Shown: piece by piece, positions 46,800 to 59,829 of the stretch
Layout of the letters: each line of letters starts with the position of its first letter
How positions within the stretch are numbered: the first letter of the stretch is position 1
Notes under the pieces: model-generated
What the model saw: only the letters and a program-made list of their open reading frames with translations
Databases searched by the model: none
Told to the model about the DNA's origin: nothing
Origin: Cristatella mucedo
Lineage: Eukaryota > Bryozoa > Phylactolaemata > Cristatellidae
Direction of reading: 5' to 3'
DNA: 64,000 nt
NCBI GenBank assembly: GCA_009760855.2
Contig: WPIO01000020.1
Span: 5,465,501 to 5,529,500, forward strand
Translations under genes and position numbers: made by a program

Positions 46800-47720
46800 T
46801 AACAGATATAGGTGCCGTAGGGTACTTCCTGGGCTCACTCTTGGCAAATCATGCCAGGCAGGATTTGCAGACACTCTTCTACATCACTGCACATATTAAT
46901 CCGATAGAAACGCTGCCTCAGATTACCCCAGCTCTTTTTAACTCCTACCTGCCAACCAACCTGTAGGCTTATCATGAGCTTCAGTCACAGCAATGAGCCT
47001 AGCCTTCCAAGGCACCACAGTTAGCAAAGGCAATGGTTTTATCAGGCCATTTTAGGATACCCACTTTTACTGTTACACTCCTCGTTGAAGTCTAAACACG
47101 TCCCATGATGACAAGTCATACATCGTAGCTTTGCTAAGGGGAAAGACATTCTCCCATACCGGAAGCATCCTGATTTCTAGTAACCATTGCATTATTAGCT
47201 GCAGATCTTGCAGAAGCCTCGGCTTCCTCCTCAAACCTATTTTGGTGAACACAGGGACAACATTTCCTCTTTCTTTACTGGCAAACTTGCTGCCAACATT
47301 GGCTCATGCCAATCCTTGGAAAGGGACAGTACAGCACCAATCCTATGGCTTGTGGAATCTAGGTCCAGTATATAAGGAATAGACTGGTCCACAAAATTCA
47401 GGATTGGTGCAGTCGCCAACGCTTGTTCTATTGTTACACAAATGAACTGCAAGCTTAACACCCGCAGAGTCTCCATGGCTTTGTGGAGTTATAGGCAAAG
47501 GTACACATAGATACATACCACAGTCTCTTTTCTTAAGTAACACCACAGGAGGAGAACTGAGACTGGATGATGTGACTACAGCCCTTATTTCAAGTCATAA
47601 TCCACAACTCACTGAACTCGTTCAATTTTTTGTCTTTGATACGGCTCAAGACCAAATGCTGCAAACACACTGCCGACTCTTTCTTCCAACACTGTTCTGG
47701 GTATCTTAGAAAGACGGAAC
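46800..47720 (-). mobile_element. Ty3/gypsy LTR retrotransposon remnant (RT, RNase H, integrase)
   Basis: On the minus strand, in the expected order: the start of reverse transcriptase (SLSSPPVVLLKKRDC, about 47,520-47,560); the RT/RNase H connection (EQALATAPILNF, IPYILDLDSTSHRIGAVLS, 47,300-47,430); and the integrase zinc-binding region (EAHDKPTGW, then GVKKSWGNLRQRFYRI, DVEECLQILP, about 46,840-46,985). Large parts between the blocks are deleted, and a family B LINE tail is inserted on the opposite strand. No LTR was identified with confidence. Confidence 0.82.
47456..47515 (+). mobile_element. family B LINE 3'-tail fragment inside gypsy remnant
   Basis: TTAACACCCGCAGAGTCTCC, then ATGGCTTTGTGGAGTTATAG, then a short ACATAGATACATAC tail matches the family B 3' end. 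It interrupts the antisense gypsy sequence. Confidence 0.75.
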
Positions 47721-49228
47721 ATTTCTACCCTTCAAAATTGATTAGAAAAACTTTCGTAAAATATATATCTACGCAGCACAGCGACTACGACGGCAAAGGG
47801 AGATCTTGATAAGATCTGTCAATCCGCTAAATTTACTCGTTTGATTTGTGTGATTTCAGTGTTCCTGAGGGTTCCAAATCAAGGGCAGAACGGTCACGGT
47901 TTAGCATATTCAATTGCACGAAGAAGAAGTTGAAGCTTATCTCTGCCGTCAAGAAGGAAACCAGCAGTGCACTCATTCATATGTACTCTGCTTATGTACT
48001 CTGTACATTAGTTAGTCTTTGATAGTTTTATCACGCGGATTCGTGAAAAAAATGCTAAGGTTACCGAAAACCAACTCATGTGTTCAGTTTTGCATTCTAT
48101 GTTTGTGAGTCGTATCCAACGCCAGAAGGCACCTTTGAGTTTCTTAATCCCATTTTCTGCAAAAAAGTGCCATGTATAATGCCAGCAGAAATTCACTTCA
48201 TTTTAATAAGTCTTCTTTCTGTAGATTACACAAAGCAAGATGGCAAGTAGTGATGCGTTTTAAAGTGTCTGATCCACGTTCAGCAGTCAAGGTAATCTTC
48301 AAGTTTCTAGCCGCGTATACCACAAATACTGGACAGGCTATTTAGGCCTACGAAAGGTAGGCAACGGAGCTTCCTGGAGTCGAGGAAGAAGCCGAGAGGC
48401 TGGAAGTCAAGGAAGAAGGTTGCACAATGCGAGGGTACATATATTTCTGCAGTATCGCTTTTCTCGCTCCTAGCTCAAGTTAAACTTCCGCAAATAAACT
48501 GAAAGAAATGCTCATTTCTTTATTCATATCATTTGAGCTGGTACACGACGAAGGCGGACCGAGTAAAGTCCGAGTAAATCAGTTAAGAGTTTTAGCAACC
48601 ATGTCGGCCGGTAGAACTGTGACTATTGACTGTGACTGTGACTATTCAACTGCACGAAAACGATAACTAAAGCAGTCATTAGTGCCCGTCTGTGAGATGT
48701 GTACGACGAAATAGTGCCCGCTTACAATATTTTAAATACTCCAGGACCATATTAAAAAGTACTCTAGATAGCCACCTTGAATGGGCCTGATTCTTAATAA
48801 TATCCGAAGGAATTGATTCGCCACAAGATCATTCAAGCGAATTCAGTGTTGTAAAGTAATTCAAGGTGAAGAACTTGTGTACCAGTCATTCCTTTATCAT
48901 TCACCCTGCGATCCGGAGCTAGCTCGGTCGAATGGAGAAGCATCTGCTCAGCTGCAAGTACTTCGAGTGCTGATATGTCAGTGCTCAGAGCTCGAAGATG
49001 TGTAGACGCAGAATATGAGCCATCAAAGCGCGTTAGGAGCCAGCGTTCAAACGCCCTGGTATTCTGCAGAAGTCGCCACGTACGTAGCTGTACGTTACTA
49101 ATGCCGTTGAAAAAAGTTGACACAATGTTCTGTTAGCAGTTCAAATTCAGTTTTTTAGACGCCTTACTCAAACGCATTAGAACTAAACTTCATACAGATA
49201 TTTTCGTTAATCCATGTTGTTTAAGAAA
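47721..49228. other. unassigned sequence
   Basis: Contains GCAAATAAACTGAAAG at about 48,490, which could be a polyadenylation region or LTR piece of the adjacent gypsy element, but nothing confirms it. The minus-strand frame at 48833-49123 (96 codons) has no domain and no coding-like codon bias. Confidence 0.4.
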
Positions 49229-49286
49229 TGCATAATAATAATGATAGACAAAATAAAACACCGCCAGAGAGCTCAATCTCGTTCAA
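49229..49286 (-). mobile_element. family A LINE 3'-tail scrap
   Basis: ATAATAATAATGATAG followed by ACCGCCAGAGAGCTCAATCT is a short family A terminal segment directly before repeat C copy 2. Confidence 0.7.
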
Positions 49287-49346
49287 GCAGTCAGCTCCAG
49301 CACCAGTGCTCACCTACTGAGCCAGCAGCTTGATGCTATCTACAGA

Positions 49347-49526
49347 ATAATAATAATAATGATAATACACTTGATGCAGCACCCTCAGATACCTCAACCT
49401 CTTTATAGGTACTTTATGTTTGCTGCAAAGGAAACACGATCGAGTGGTGAGTGGCATCGTGCTTGATAAACAGCATGAATAACACTGTTAGGGGTTACAT
49501 GCACAGGGTCAGCATGCAAGTGTGGT
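49347..49526 (-). mobile_element. family A LINE 3'-tail inserted in repeat C copy 2
   Basis: ATAATAATAATAATGATAAT, then ACTTGATGCAGCACCCTCAG, then GGTTACATGCACAGGGTCAG on the plus strand. Copy 1 of repeat C (around 37,250) runs straight from GCTATCTA into TTTGTTAGCTCC, an empty site. Confidence 0.88.
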
Positions 49527-51114
49527 ACAATCTAGTTTGTTAGCTCCAGAAGTGGGCAACACACAGCACTGCTGTCCTATTATGCTGGCCTATTGCCCTG
49601 GTGCTGACTGTTTTCCTCACAGTGACTCATCGACGGCTCTTTAAATGCAGCCGGTGTAGTTTAAAAGAGCAGCTGGTCCTTGCTCTATGACACAGCAGAA
49701 AGTACCTGGCTTGCCACAAGGACCAGCTCAGTAGAAAGGTGCCTGGGTCCATCAACCATGTCGCATGCCCTGACCGGATTTTATAGGCTCCCTTATCAGC
49801 TCCCAATTCCAGAATGGCTCAAACTTTCGGGTGCACTGACTGCAAGCTGATTTCATTCTGCTGTCGGAGCCTAAACGTATCTGGCTGCATGTCTGGCGAG
49901 TGTGCCGATCGACCAGTCCCAGCAGGTCCTGTTACTAGTCCTTGCCTTAGGACACGGGGTTCGTGCTCTTTCTTTAGGCCTCAAATAAATGTGCAAAGCC
50001 TCTGGGTTCAAATTAAATATTTCATGAAATGGCTGCAGTACCTGGCCATGTGATGACTTATCTTCTGCCACTTCTCCAGCAGTAAAAGATGGTTACCGTG
50101 CGAAGGTGCTGCTGCTCTGCTTTCACCTTAGAAGCAAGCAAAAAGAGGCAGGCTCCCACCCATTGCAAGGCAAGTATCCATGGTGATGCTTAACTGATGG
50201 CTAGGGCAGTCTGCCTGTGCCACATTTTTTCGTGCCATAAAAATGAGAAGCTCTGCAGCAGTCGTTCAGAGAAGCCCTCGCGTCAGTGGAAGCAGCACGA
50301 GTTACTGCGACCTGGCGCGGGTTGAGCTGCCGAAGCTGCCGACCTTTGTTGGCAGCTTCTGCAGGGATGCAGAGCCTGTAGGCCTGCCTGGCACCGTGAG
50401 CCCAGCCTCTGTGCGGTACCGACAGAGCATGCTGTGGCATGGAACTTTGCTCAACGTATACCTGAGCTGCTCCTTGGATCTCATTCTTGTTGCTCGCTGT
50501 GCACGAATGAACGAATGTACTACTAAGAAGTAGCAGTCATTTGTCGCCTTCAGCACAAGTATGCTTGCAAGTAATCGACAGGATCTCTGAAAGGGCTTCC
50601 TTCCAAATTTCGCTTAATCTATACACATTTTGAAAAGGTCGGACACAATTTCAGACTCAGACAGCCTGACTTATAAAGTTATCCACATATTTTAGTGCGA
50701 TCCATGCACATAAACACAAATCCCGAATGCCTGTTCCTAAGGTAGCCACCATCCGGCTCTGAGAAAAAACAGGCTTTATTATGGCTATGGGTAGAGCTAA
50801 TCCAGCTGGTCTCCTCACAATGCAAGCTGAGTATTTGTGGTCCTAGATGACCTAGCTGCAAAACTAAGCTTAGCACCCAGCTCCTGTGGCAACACCCTAT
50901 GCCTGGATGATTTACATTAACTCTCAGATTCGAACGTTTTATGAATGCCAGCCTTGTGCAGCCGGCTGGGTCGAGTTAAGCCAAAGACTATTATCATACA
51001 CTAATGTACTGTTATTGCTGTTCTTGCCTCAGTAATTTCGTGTTCCATTTGTGGGAGAGAAGTTCGAAAATGGAACTCTTCCATAGCTATGTGCCTATAT
51101 AGAAAAAACTGGGA

Positions 51115-51265
51115 ATAGCCCACGAGGTAAAGCACTGGCTCTTCACTAACAAGGTCATGGATTCGAATCCTGCAGCTGGAGATTCTTTATTGCCAAGTGC
51201 AAGCAGTGGCGATACCCCGATAAGGCTTTTCTGCCAATATACAAACGAGGCAGGTAAATAAGCCA
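51115..51265 (+). mobile_element. type beta tRNA-derived SINE
   Basis: The head has TAGCCCACGAGGTAAAGC and B box GGATTCGAATCC (about 51,170). The body has GATTCTTTATTGCCAAGTGC, then AAGCAGTGGCGATACCCC, then ATAAGGCTTTTCTGCC. This is the clearest copy of the family in the window. No protein is encoded. Confidence 0.8.
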
Positions 51266-53013
51266 AGGTTTATATTGAGCCTAATCCCTGGCACACCTTG
51301 CTAAGCAATTTGTAAAACGCAATCCGAACATTGTTCATTACATTAACTTTATTCATGAAACGAACACTGGCCAGCCATGGTAAGAAGGAGAACTCCGGGA
51401 GTGTAGGTGGTTGGCTAGGCACACTGGTTGCAATGTGGTCGCCAAATATCAGCCAGAGCCTGTGCCTCTCCTTCTCTGAGGTTTATTTGCTTGCCGTGCT
51501 GAGGATTACGACTACATGCTGCAATTGCTGCCGTAGGCTGCCACTCAGAGCCTTCACCTGGTTTAAAATCACATTGATTTTTCTATCAAGTGCCGCAGGT
51601 TAAGAGACAGCTACATTCAAGTGCCACTTTCGGACAGCAGAGAAAGGAGAGGCTGATAGTGAGCAGAGCAAGAGTCTCAAGAGCGAATGCACAAGCAGGC
51701 AGATCGAAGCTGCAGTTGCTGCCGGCTGCTAAAATTTTGTCGAGTCGTGAAGGCTTTCAGCCTACGTGATTGAAAGTAGTGGCTTAAACTGGACTAGGTG
51801 TGGCCAGCTCAGGCTGGAAGCTAACCGTGCAGCATTGGTATAAGCAAACTCTATCTAGAATACAATGCTGCATCTTCTACAAGCTGCCAACGTCAATGGC
51901 TGTGTCGCGCTTAGTAAGGGTGGGGCCAGAGGAGATTGGCTCTTAAGCGGTTTTGTATATACAGCGCAACTACAAAGCAAGTACTAGGTGCGAAGCTATA
52001 GCAGCATTCAGATATTGGCTCAAAGAAGTTATACACAGCGTTTGCTATTTGAATGTAGGATGACTGACTCTTGAGTGGCAGAAAAACAGAGATTGCAGGG
52101 CAGTAGTTGCTCTCCACGACGTCTGCATTAGCTCAGTCGGCTGACAGCATTTCTTAGCAGTTCGATCGCCTACTGAGCAAGGGCATTCCAGCAAGGCCAA
52201 ACTGCCATGACAATTCCTTCGTCGACTTAGCCTTTCAGAGTAAGTACTCCATGACTGCAAAAGCATCGAGCAGATTAATAGAGGCCGGCTTGGCTCCTCT
52301 ACGAGATTCATAAGCAAACGACATGGCCAGGATTAGCCAAGCTCACTCCATGAGCTGGGAACTGAGCTGGCTGACAAGTGTACCTCACCTCTAATGCCCT
52401 CGAGCGCTTGTGACGACGATGTCTTGTCGGTGGACTATCAGAGGCAGACTGCTGAGGGTAAGGTTCAGCCGAGCTCATTGGCCAGTGAGCTGATTCTAGT
52501 TGGCTCTGTCAATACTCTTTTTGTAGTCTCTCTTGTCTTTGGTCTTGTCGAGGCGTTAGTTGTTAGGATGCATGATGGGTTACCATCAGTACATGTCAAC
52601 TTAGATACTCAGGTACTTGGGTACTCATTTTCTGCAAAAGGTTCAAACGAGATGTGTCATTTAACCACCAGCAAATCTCAGCTTAGATTAAACAAGTGCT
52701 GGTAATTGCAAATCAAGCCTAGCCACGGTTCGGTTCAGCCACCGGTTGGTACGCAGTGCTTGTCTCTTCTCTCAGCATCCATCAGGCCTCAGGCACGGGA
52801 CTTGGCAGGGCACATGAATGAAGCCTGCCGCAATCAAGATGACTAGAATTAAGGGGCAGGGAATGTGGCTGCCTTGCATGAGCTTACCTCACCCTGCAGC
52901 ATGAAAGCCACTACACTAGTTGCAGCATACTTACCTGTACAGCATATCTTACGAGCAGCTCCTAGGCTTAACAGTCCCATTCGCCCACAAATTGGTGCCA
53001 CTCCTCTGTGAAA

Positions 53014-53053
53014 CCGAGGGGAGGGAATCAGCATGTGGATTCCCTCCCCTCGG
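53014..53053. other. hairpin in repeat C, copy 2
   Basis: Arms CCGAGGGGAGGGAATC (53,014-53,029) and GATTCCCTCCCCTCGG (53,038-53,053) are perfect 16-bp complements with an 8-nt loop. The loop differs from copy 1 while the stem is kept. Confidence 0.95.
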
Positions 53054-54009
53054 AGTTCTGTCTGTGTAGCTCTTTACTCTAGTAACCTCAAGCCAAGTGA
53101 ACAATGCAGCTGGCTACACTGGCCCTGTCTATATATACTCAGTGCCATGGGTCTATCAAGCCTAACCTGATTGGAGGCCTTAATTCCCATAGACCAATGA
53201 GCATAGCTGGCTCTTGACAATCAATTACTTAAGGTCAAGCAGATCCTATCTGGGTGAGAGAGCTTGCTGACTAAGCAGCTGTAGGAGCAGGCTGGTAAGC
53301 TACCTGCCTGACCCCAATCAATCAGAGTGGCACTGATCGGCTGTACCGTCAGGGCTGCAGCTCTATTAGCCCTGGATATGTAGCCTCTGCCGTGCCTGTA
53401 GCTGCTCCTTTGCTGCTGAGCTTGAGACTCGGCCCAACAAGTCATTGCTTGCCCAAGGCCATATACAAATAGCAAAGCTAGGACTCCTAGCAGTTCCCAC
53501 GGGGTCGATTCAGGGTCTCTGTATGCCTCTTAGAGTGTGCTCAGAACGCCGAGTATCCATTGTTTGGCTTCTGCAAAAGTCTACTCTCAGGAGGCTAACA
53601 GCAATGCTGCAGGCAATAGCTCAACCCTGTGTTTAGGTCTCATCTCCTGGGTGTGCTAGTGCTGCAAGCTAGAAAAAAGCACAGCCCCTACTTTGCAGAA
53701 ACAGCGCACCAAGGCTGGGCTAATGGGCTACACCCTTGCCATTGCAAAGGAGTACCACATCACCGGATTTGCTGTGGATGGGTACAGAAGTATACCCAAG
53801 CTATACCTACCTAATAAAAAACCGGAAGAGGTGGCGTTTTGAAAGCCGACCTCGGATCACCATGAGCACAATCGTGCCATTTTCTACATGCTACTGTACC
53901 TACTTGCAGAGTCACAGAATGACTGGAGGCAGCTCCCTCTAGTCCACAAAGGAGCAGCATCCCTGTCAGCAGAGAATAGGAAGTGCTATCCCTGGTGATA
54001 TCCCTGGAG

Positions 54010-54165
54010 TAAGCATGCTTGCTCTTCTGGACCGAGGTCTTGGTTTTGAGCCCCAACTTGGGCGATCCTGTATTGGCAGCCGCAAGCCACGGTGATAGCT
54101 GTTAAGGCTCCACTGCTGTTAAGACAAGTGAGGCTGTATAATTAGCTAATATTTTTTTTACTTTT
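54010..54165 (+). mobile_element. type beta tRNA-derived SINE
   Basis: A degenerate B box GGTTTTGAGCCCC, then TCCTGTATTGGCAGCCGCAA, CGGTGATAGCTGTTAAGGC, TCCACTGCTGTTAAG and GCTAATATTTTTTTTAC. The order is the same as at 51,115. Confidence 0.65.
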
Positions 54166-56015
<1,850 letters not shown>

Positions 56016-56254
56016 GCCTCCCGGATAAATTCAGAGTTGCAATCTCACTAGTACTGCGAAATAGCCTAATTCAAAGCAATGTCGGAGGAGTACAGAGCTG
56101 CTTCAGTAAGCTAGCAAACATAATAATGTACTTGTCATTAACTTGGGCAGACATACCAATCTAGAATATGCTGTCTAGCAACAGAAAACTCCAAGCCTCC
56201 TGCTGTAAATCCAACAGATGACATCACCAAAGAATAAGAATTACACCCTAATGT
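56016..56254. other. unassigned sequence
   Basis: No feature recognised. Confidence 0.4.
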
Positions 56255-56990
56255 ATAGCACCCTAAGACAAAACATTACTCTCTGTCTTGACACTTTATA
56301 TTTCCTGTAAATGAAGCTGAATGAAATGGTTAGTAGTAAAGTATACAATGACAACAACCTTGACATGGTAAGATGTCACATGCACAGGGTCAGAATGTCA
56401 ACATGGTTAAAACAGCATGCACATCAGTGGCATAAGCACGTAATGGACGAACCACAAGGACCTATCAAATGCTGTAATAAACAACTGTGATTTTAGCTTA
56501 TACTTAAGTTTCGACATGTCGGGAATGTCTGGGAGTCAGTCGGGTTTGAGTTCTAGGCTTTGCCAGCATAACGGCTAAAGACAGGATCGCCAAAGAATTT
56601 GAGGCTCACACGAGGTGTAACTTAGTGAGAGCTAAGTATTTCTGATAGTTTGGTTAGAGCCGAGGAACGAAGGAACCTAAAAGTGAACGTAGTAACCTTG
56701 ATGTTGACGTATTGTCTCACTGCGAGCTATTGCTGGTCGGTGAGAATTGGTTTGGTCTGGTAACTACTGCTCTCAAGGCAGAAAAGCTTTGCTTTAGAGT
56801 TGTGTACCAACTGTAAGTGAGAGGTTGCACATGCCTGCCGACCAGCCAACTGTGACAGGCAGAAGTTGAAACAGATTTTACAGATACCTGTACCAATTTG
56901 GATGAGATATTCCTGTCTAAGCAAGTTTTAGCTTTAGCAATGTTGTGTAGCAGAAAGTATCAAGACTTGACTGAGGAGTCAATTTTTTAA
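56255..56990 (-). mobile_element. family A CR1-like LINE, diverged 3' part
   Basis: Plus-strand landmarks: TGTATAGCACCCTAAGACAA, ATGTCACATGCACAGGGTCA, TGGACGAACCACAAGGACC. A coding remnant lies at 56727-56924 (CATSHLQLVHNSKAKLFCLE). Confidence 0.78.
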
Positions 56991-57224
56991 GCCCTGCTTC
57001 AAAGCGCCTGAAATTTCCTGCTGTTGGCTACCAACCAGGTAAAATATATCGGCAAATCTACCCTGGCGTTGGTATCGTTCATTCATGGGTATTACTGTGG
57101 GTTTCCTTCCACTACTGAATGCGAGACCTATCACGCAGCATGAATCTCTCGCAGGCTGCATTGGAAAAGCCTCCACTGGCACTGCTGCAAAAGGAGGATG
57201 TTCAGCTAAGAGTTCGTGTTTTGT

Positions 57225-57305
57225 TAATAATAACAATAATAATAAGACACATGATATAGCACCCTCAGAGAACTTATTAACTTTGCATTTACAAGCTTTG
57301 TATGA
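57225..57305 (-). mobile_element. family A LINE 3'-tail fragment
   Basis: AATAATAACAATAATAATAA, then CATGATATAGCACCCTCAGA. Only the terminal segment is present. Confidence 0.8.
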
Positions 57306-58067
57306 ATTCTAAACCGAGGCACCCCTCACCACCACTCTAATCCTGTGCCTGTAACAATTCTTCGAGGCCATTACACGGTGTAGCAGGCAGCATGTAGCTT
57401 TTAAGTCTAATGGCCAGTGCTGTCTCCTGGGGATGTTTAGCGTCTTTCATTCTTAGGTGGAGATCTTTCAGGAGGTCATGTTTCTTCCTTTATTTCAGTT
57501 CTAGGCGATGTGAACTGGTAGACTATTTGCATAAATTACACACAAACACACACTCATAACAGCCAACACTTCTATTACAGCCCTTCGATTCAATTTATTT
57601 TTTTATAATTTCTGGGAGGGTTGGTGGGCGCATTACCATGTCAGTTGGTATCTCGCCTACTGCATGGCTATGACACTGATTAAGATTTGAAGCTGGTGAC
57701 ATTTTTCACAAGCATCTTAACAAGCCCAGAGGCTTCTCCCTCTCCCTCCGTCCTGCCTTTTCTCCCCTCTCTCTTCTTCTCTCCTGCCCTCCATTCCCTC
57801 TCTATGTCCTTCTCGTCCTCTCGATCTGTCAACCCGTCTGTCTGTCGGAACATTTCTTCGGGATTTTGTCAAACTGGCACCTTGCCTTAGTTATGTATTT
57901 CCCTATGCAAAGAAATGTGCTAAAACAGTAGCCTATCGTGGTGACGTAGGTGGATCTTATGAAATGTGAGACGTATTGTACTCACTGCCGGTTGTGTTTC
58001 ACCACGAAGCTTCTATGCTTCTTTCAGGTGTTTGAAGAGTCAATCCATAGACAACATTAAAATAATA
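57306..58067. other. unassigned; polypyrimidine tract
   Basis: A C/T-rich stretch at about 57,737-57,845 gives a Ser/Pro-rich plus-strand frame (57687-57890) that I regard as an artefact. No gene recognised. Confidence 0.45.
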
Positions 58068-59800
58068 TTAACAATAACAGTAATAATGCACTTGATATAG
58101 CGCCCTCAGAAAACTCAATCTCTTTCTAGGTGCTCAACATTTGCTGCAAAGGGAAATGCGATTGAGTCGTGAGTAATATCATGCTTGATAAACAACATGA
58201 ACATCGTGGTTAGGGGTGACATGCACAGGGTCAGCATGCAAATGTGATTATTGGCAGCATACACAGTGTCAGCACGTATAAGCACATGAAGAACGAATCA
58301 CAGGGACCCACTAAATGCTGTCCTAAATAGGTGTTTTTAAGTTCTTTTTAAATGTGGACAAGTCAATAGATGTTCTGACGCAAGTCGGGAGGGAGTGCCA
58401 GGCTTTGGGAGCATACGAAATAAATGCATGGTCTCCAAAGGATTTAAGGTTTGTACGAGGTAGTGGTAAACTGTTGGATTCCGGAAAGAGGGTGGTACGA
58501 TGCTTGGCCTGGTGGGGGAGTACATCTGAGAGAGAGGCTGGAGCCAAAGAATGAAGTGACCTAAAAGTGAGCGACAAAACCTTGAAGTCGATCCGTTGCT
58601 TGACAGGTAGCCAGTGCAGGTCGGCGAGAAGTGGTTTGATGTGCTAACTACGATGTTCACGACAGATAAGCCTTGCTGCAGAGTTTTGCACCAGCTGCAA
58701 TCGCCTGATCGCACATGCCGGTAGGCCAGTAAGCAGTGAGTTGCAGAAGTCGAGTCGGGATGTCACGAATGCATGGACCAACTTAGACGTGGTATCCTTA
58801 TGTAAACAAGCCCAAATTTTAGCAATGTTATGAAGCTGAAAATAGGCAGATTTGACTGTGGAGCTGATATGGTCGTCTAACGAGTGGTCACTTTGTGTGA
58901 ACGTCACACCTAGATTTCGAGCTGATTCAACAGGAGATATGCTGGCATAGCCAATTTTGAGAGTCAGCCATTCCAATCTCTGAATCGCACTGGGTTTTCC
59001 CATAACTAGTAAGTTAGTTTTATCATCATTTAGTATTAGAAAATTTGCTGCCATTCGTGTGTGGATGTCATGAATACATGCAGAAAGTGAGTTAATAATA
59101 ATAATAATAATGCTCTTGATAAAGCGCCCTGTGCCCTAAGAGAACTTAGTCTCTCTCTAGGTGCTTTACATTTGCTGCAAATGGACATGCAATTGCATGG
59201 TGAGTAAAATCATGCTTGATAAACAAACAAATGAATAACATGTTTAGGGTTGACATGCACAGGGTAGAGTGTTAGGGGAGACATGCACAGAGTTGAGAGA
59301 ATTTAAGGTGCTCGAAGACTTGGAGGGATCAAAGCAAAGGTACAACAGAGTGTCATCCCCATAAAAGTGAAAGCCTAGATTGTGCTTGGCAATCACACCA
59401 GCAAGAGGGAGAGTATACCGTGAAAAAAACCGGACCTAGCACGGAGTGCTGAGGTACCCAATATTTCAGAGGTACCTCGGGTGATCTTTGTGCATTCAGG
59501 TCAATACTCTGGAGTCTCCCACTGAGATAAGATCTGAACCATTGCAGAGCAATGCCAGTGATGCCCAGGTGAGATGAGAGGCGCTCTAGAAGAACTTTGT
59601 GATCGATAGCATCAAAAGCTGCCGAAAGATCGATCAAAACAAGCAGAGGCACTCTACCTATGTCTGCATTTCTAAGTAGGTCGTTGTACATCCTAAGCAA
59701 TGCTGACTCAGTAGAATGATTAGCTCCAAAGCCAAACTGGAACTCATTACCAATGATTCTTCTTGGCTCACTGTCGAGCTGGCATATCAGGTCAAGATCT
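58068..59800 (-). mobile_element. family A CR1-like LINE, longest copy (RT core to 3' end)
   Basis: Read on the minus strand: FQFGFGANHSTESALLRMYN, VLIDLSAAFDAIDHKVLLER, HSVLGPVFFTVY (all in frame 59353-59859), then HFYGDDTLLYLCFDPSKSSS at about 59,300-59,365. After a nested insertion come MAANFLILNDDKTNLLVMGK and VHAFVTSRLDFCNSLLTGLP (58644-59054). The C-terminal domain with LHSLAPASLSDVLPHQAKHR (58323-58577) follows, then the noncoding 3' end and ATT-rich tail at about 58,070. The catalytic motif is Y-G-D-D. Stops, frameshifts and the insertion make it inactive. The upstream boundary with gypsy sequence is near 59,790-59,830. Confidence 0.93.
59096..59289 (-). mobile_element. family A 3'-end fragment nested in family A, with target duplication
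   Basis: A 194-bp insertion of (ATT)n, terminal segment and part of the noncoding 3' region. It is flanked by GAGTTAA (59,089-59,095) and GAGTTGA (59,290-59,296), a 7-bp direct repeat with one mismatch. Other copies read straight through as GGGAGTTAAGAGAA. Confidence 0.9.
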
Positions 59801-59829
59801 TCCGAAGCTCGTCGATCTTCCTGACGCGA

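Larger units (their letters stand above)
49287..53950. repeat. long repeat C, copy 2
   Basis: A co-linear, same-orientation counterpart of 37,165-42,890, about 1 kb shorter. It carries its own later insertions: a family A tail at about 49,347-49,526 and a type beta SINE at 51,115-51,265. It retains the hairpin at 53,014-53,053. Frames such as 52394-52705 (plus) are not conserved in copy 1, so they are probably not coding. Confidence 0.85.

Noticed and set aside
48833-49123. A 96-codon minus-strand frame considered as a possible gag or host exon.
   Set aside because: Codon position 1 shows no purine bias and no known motif is present.
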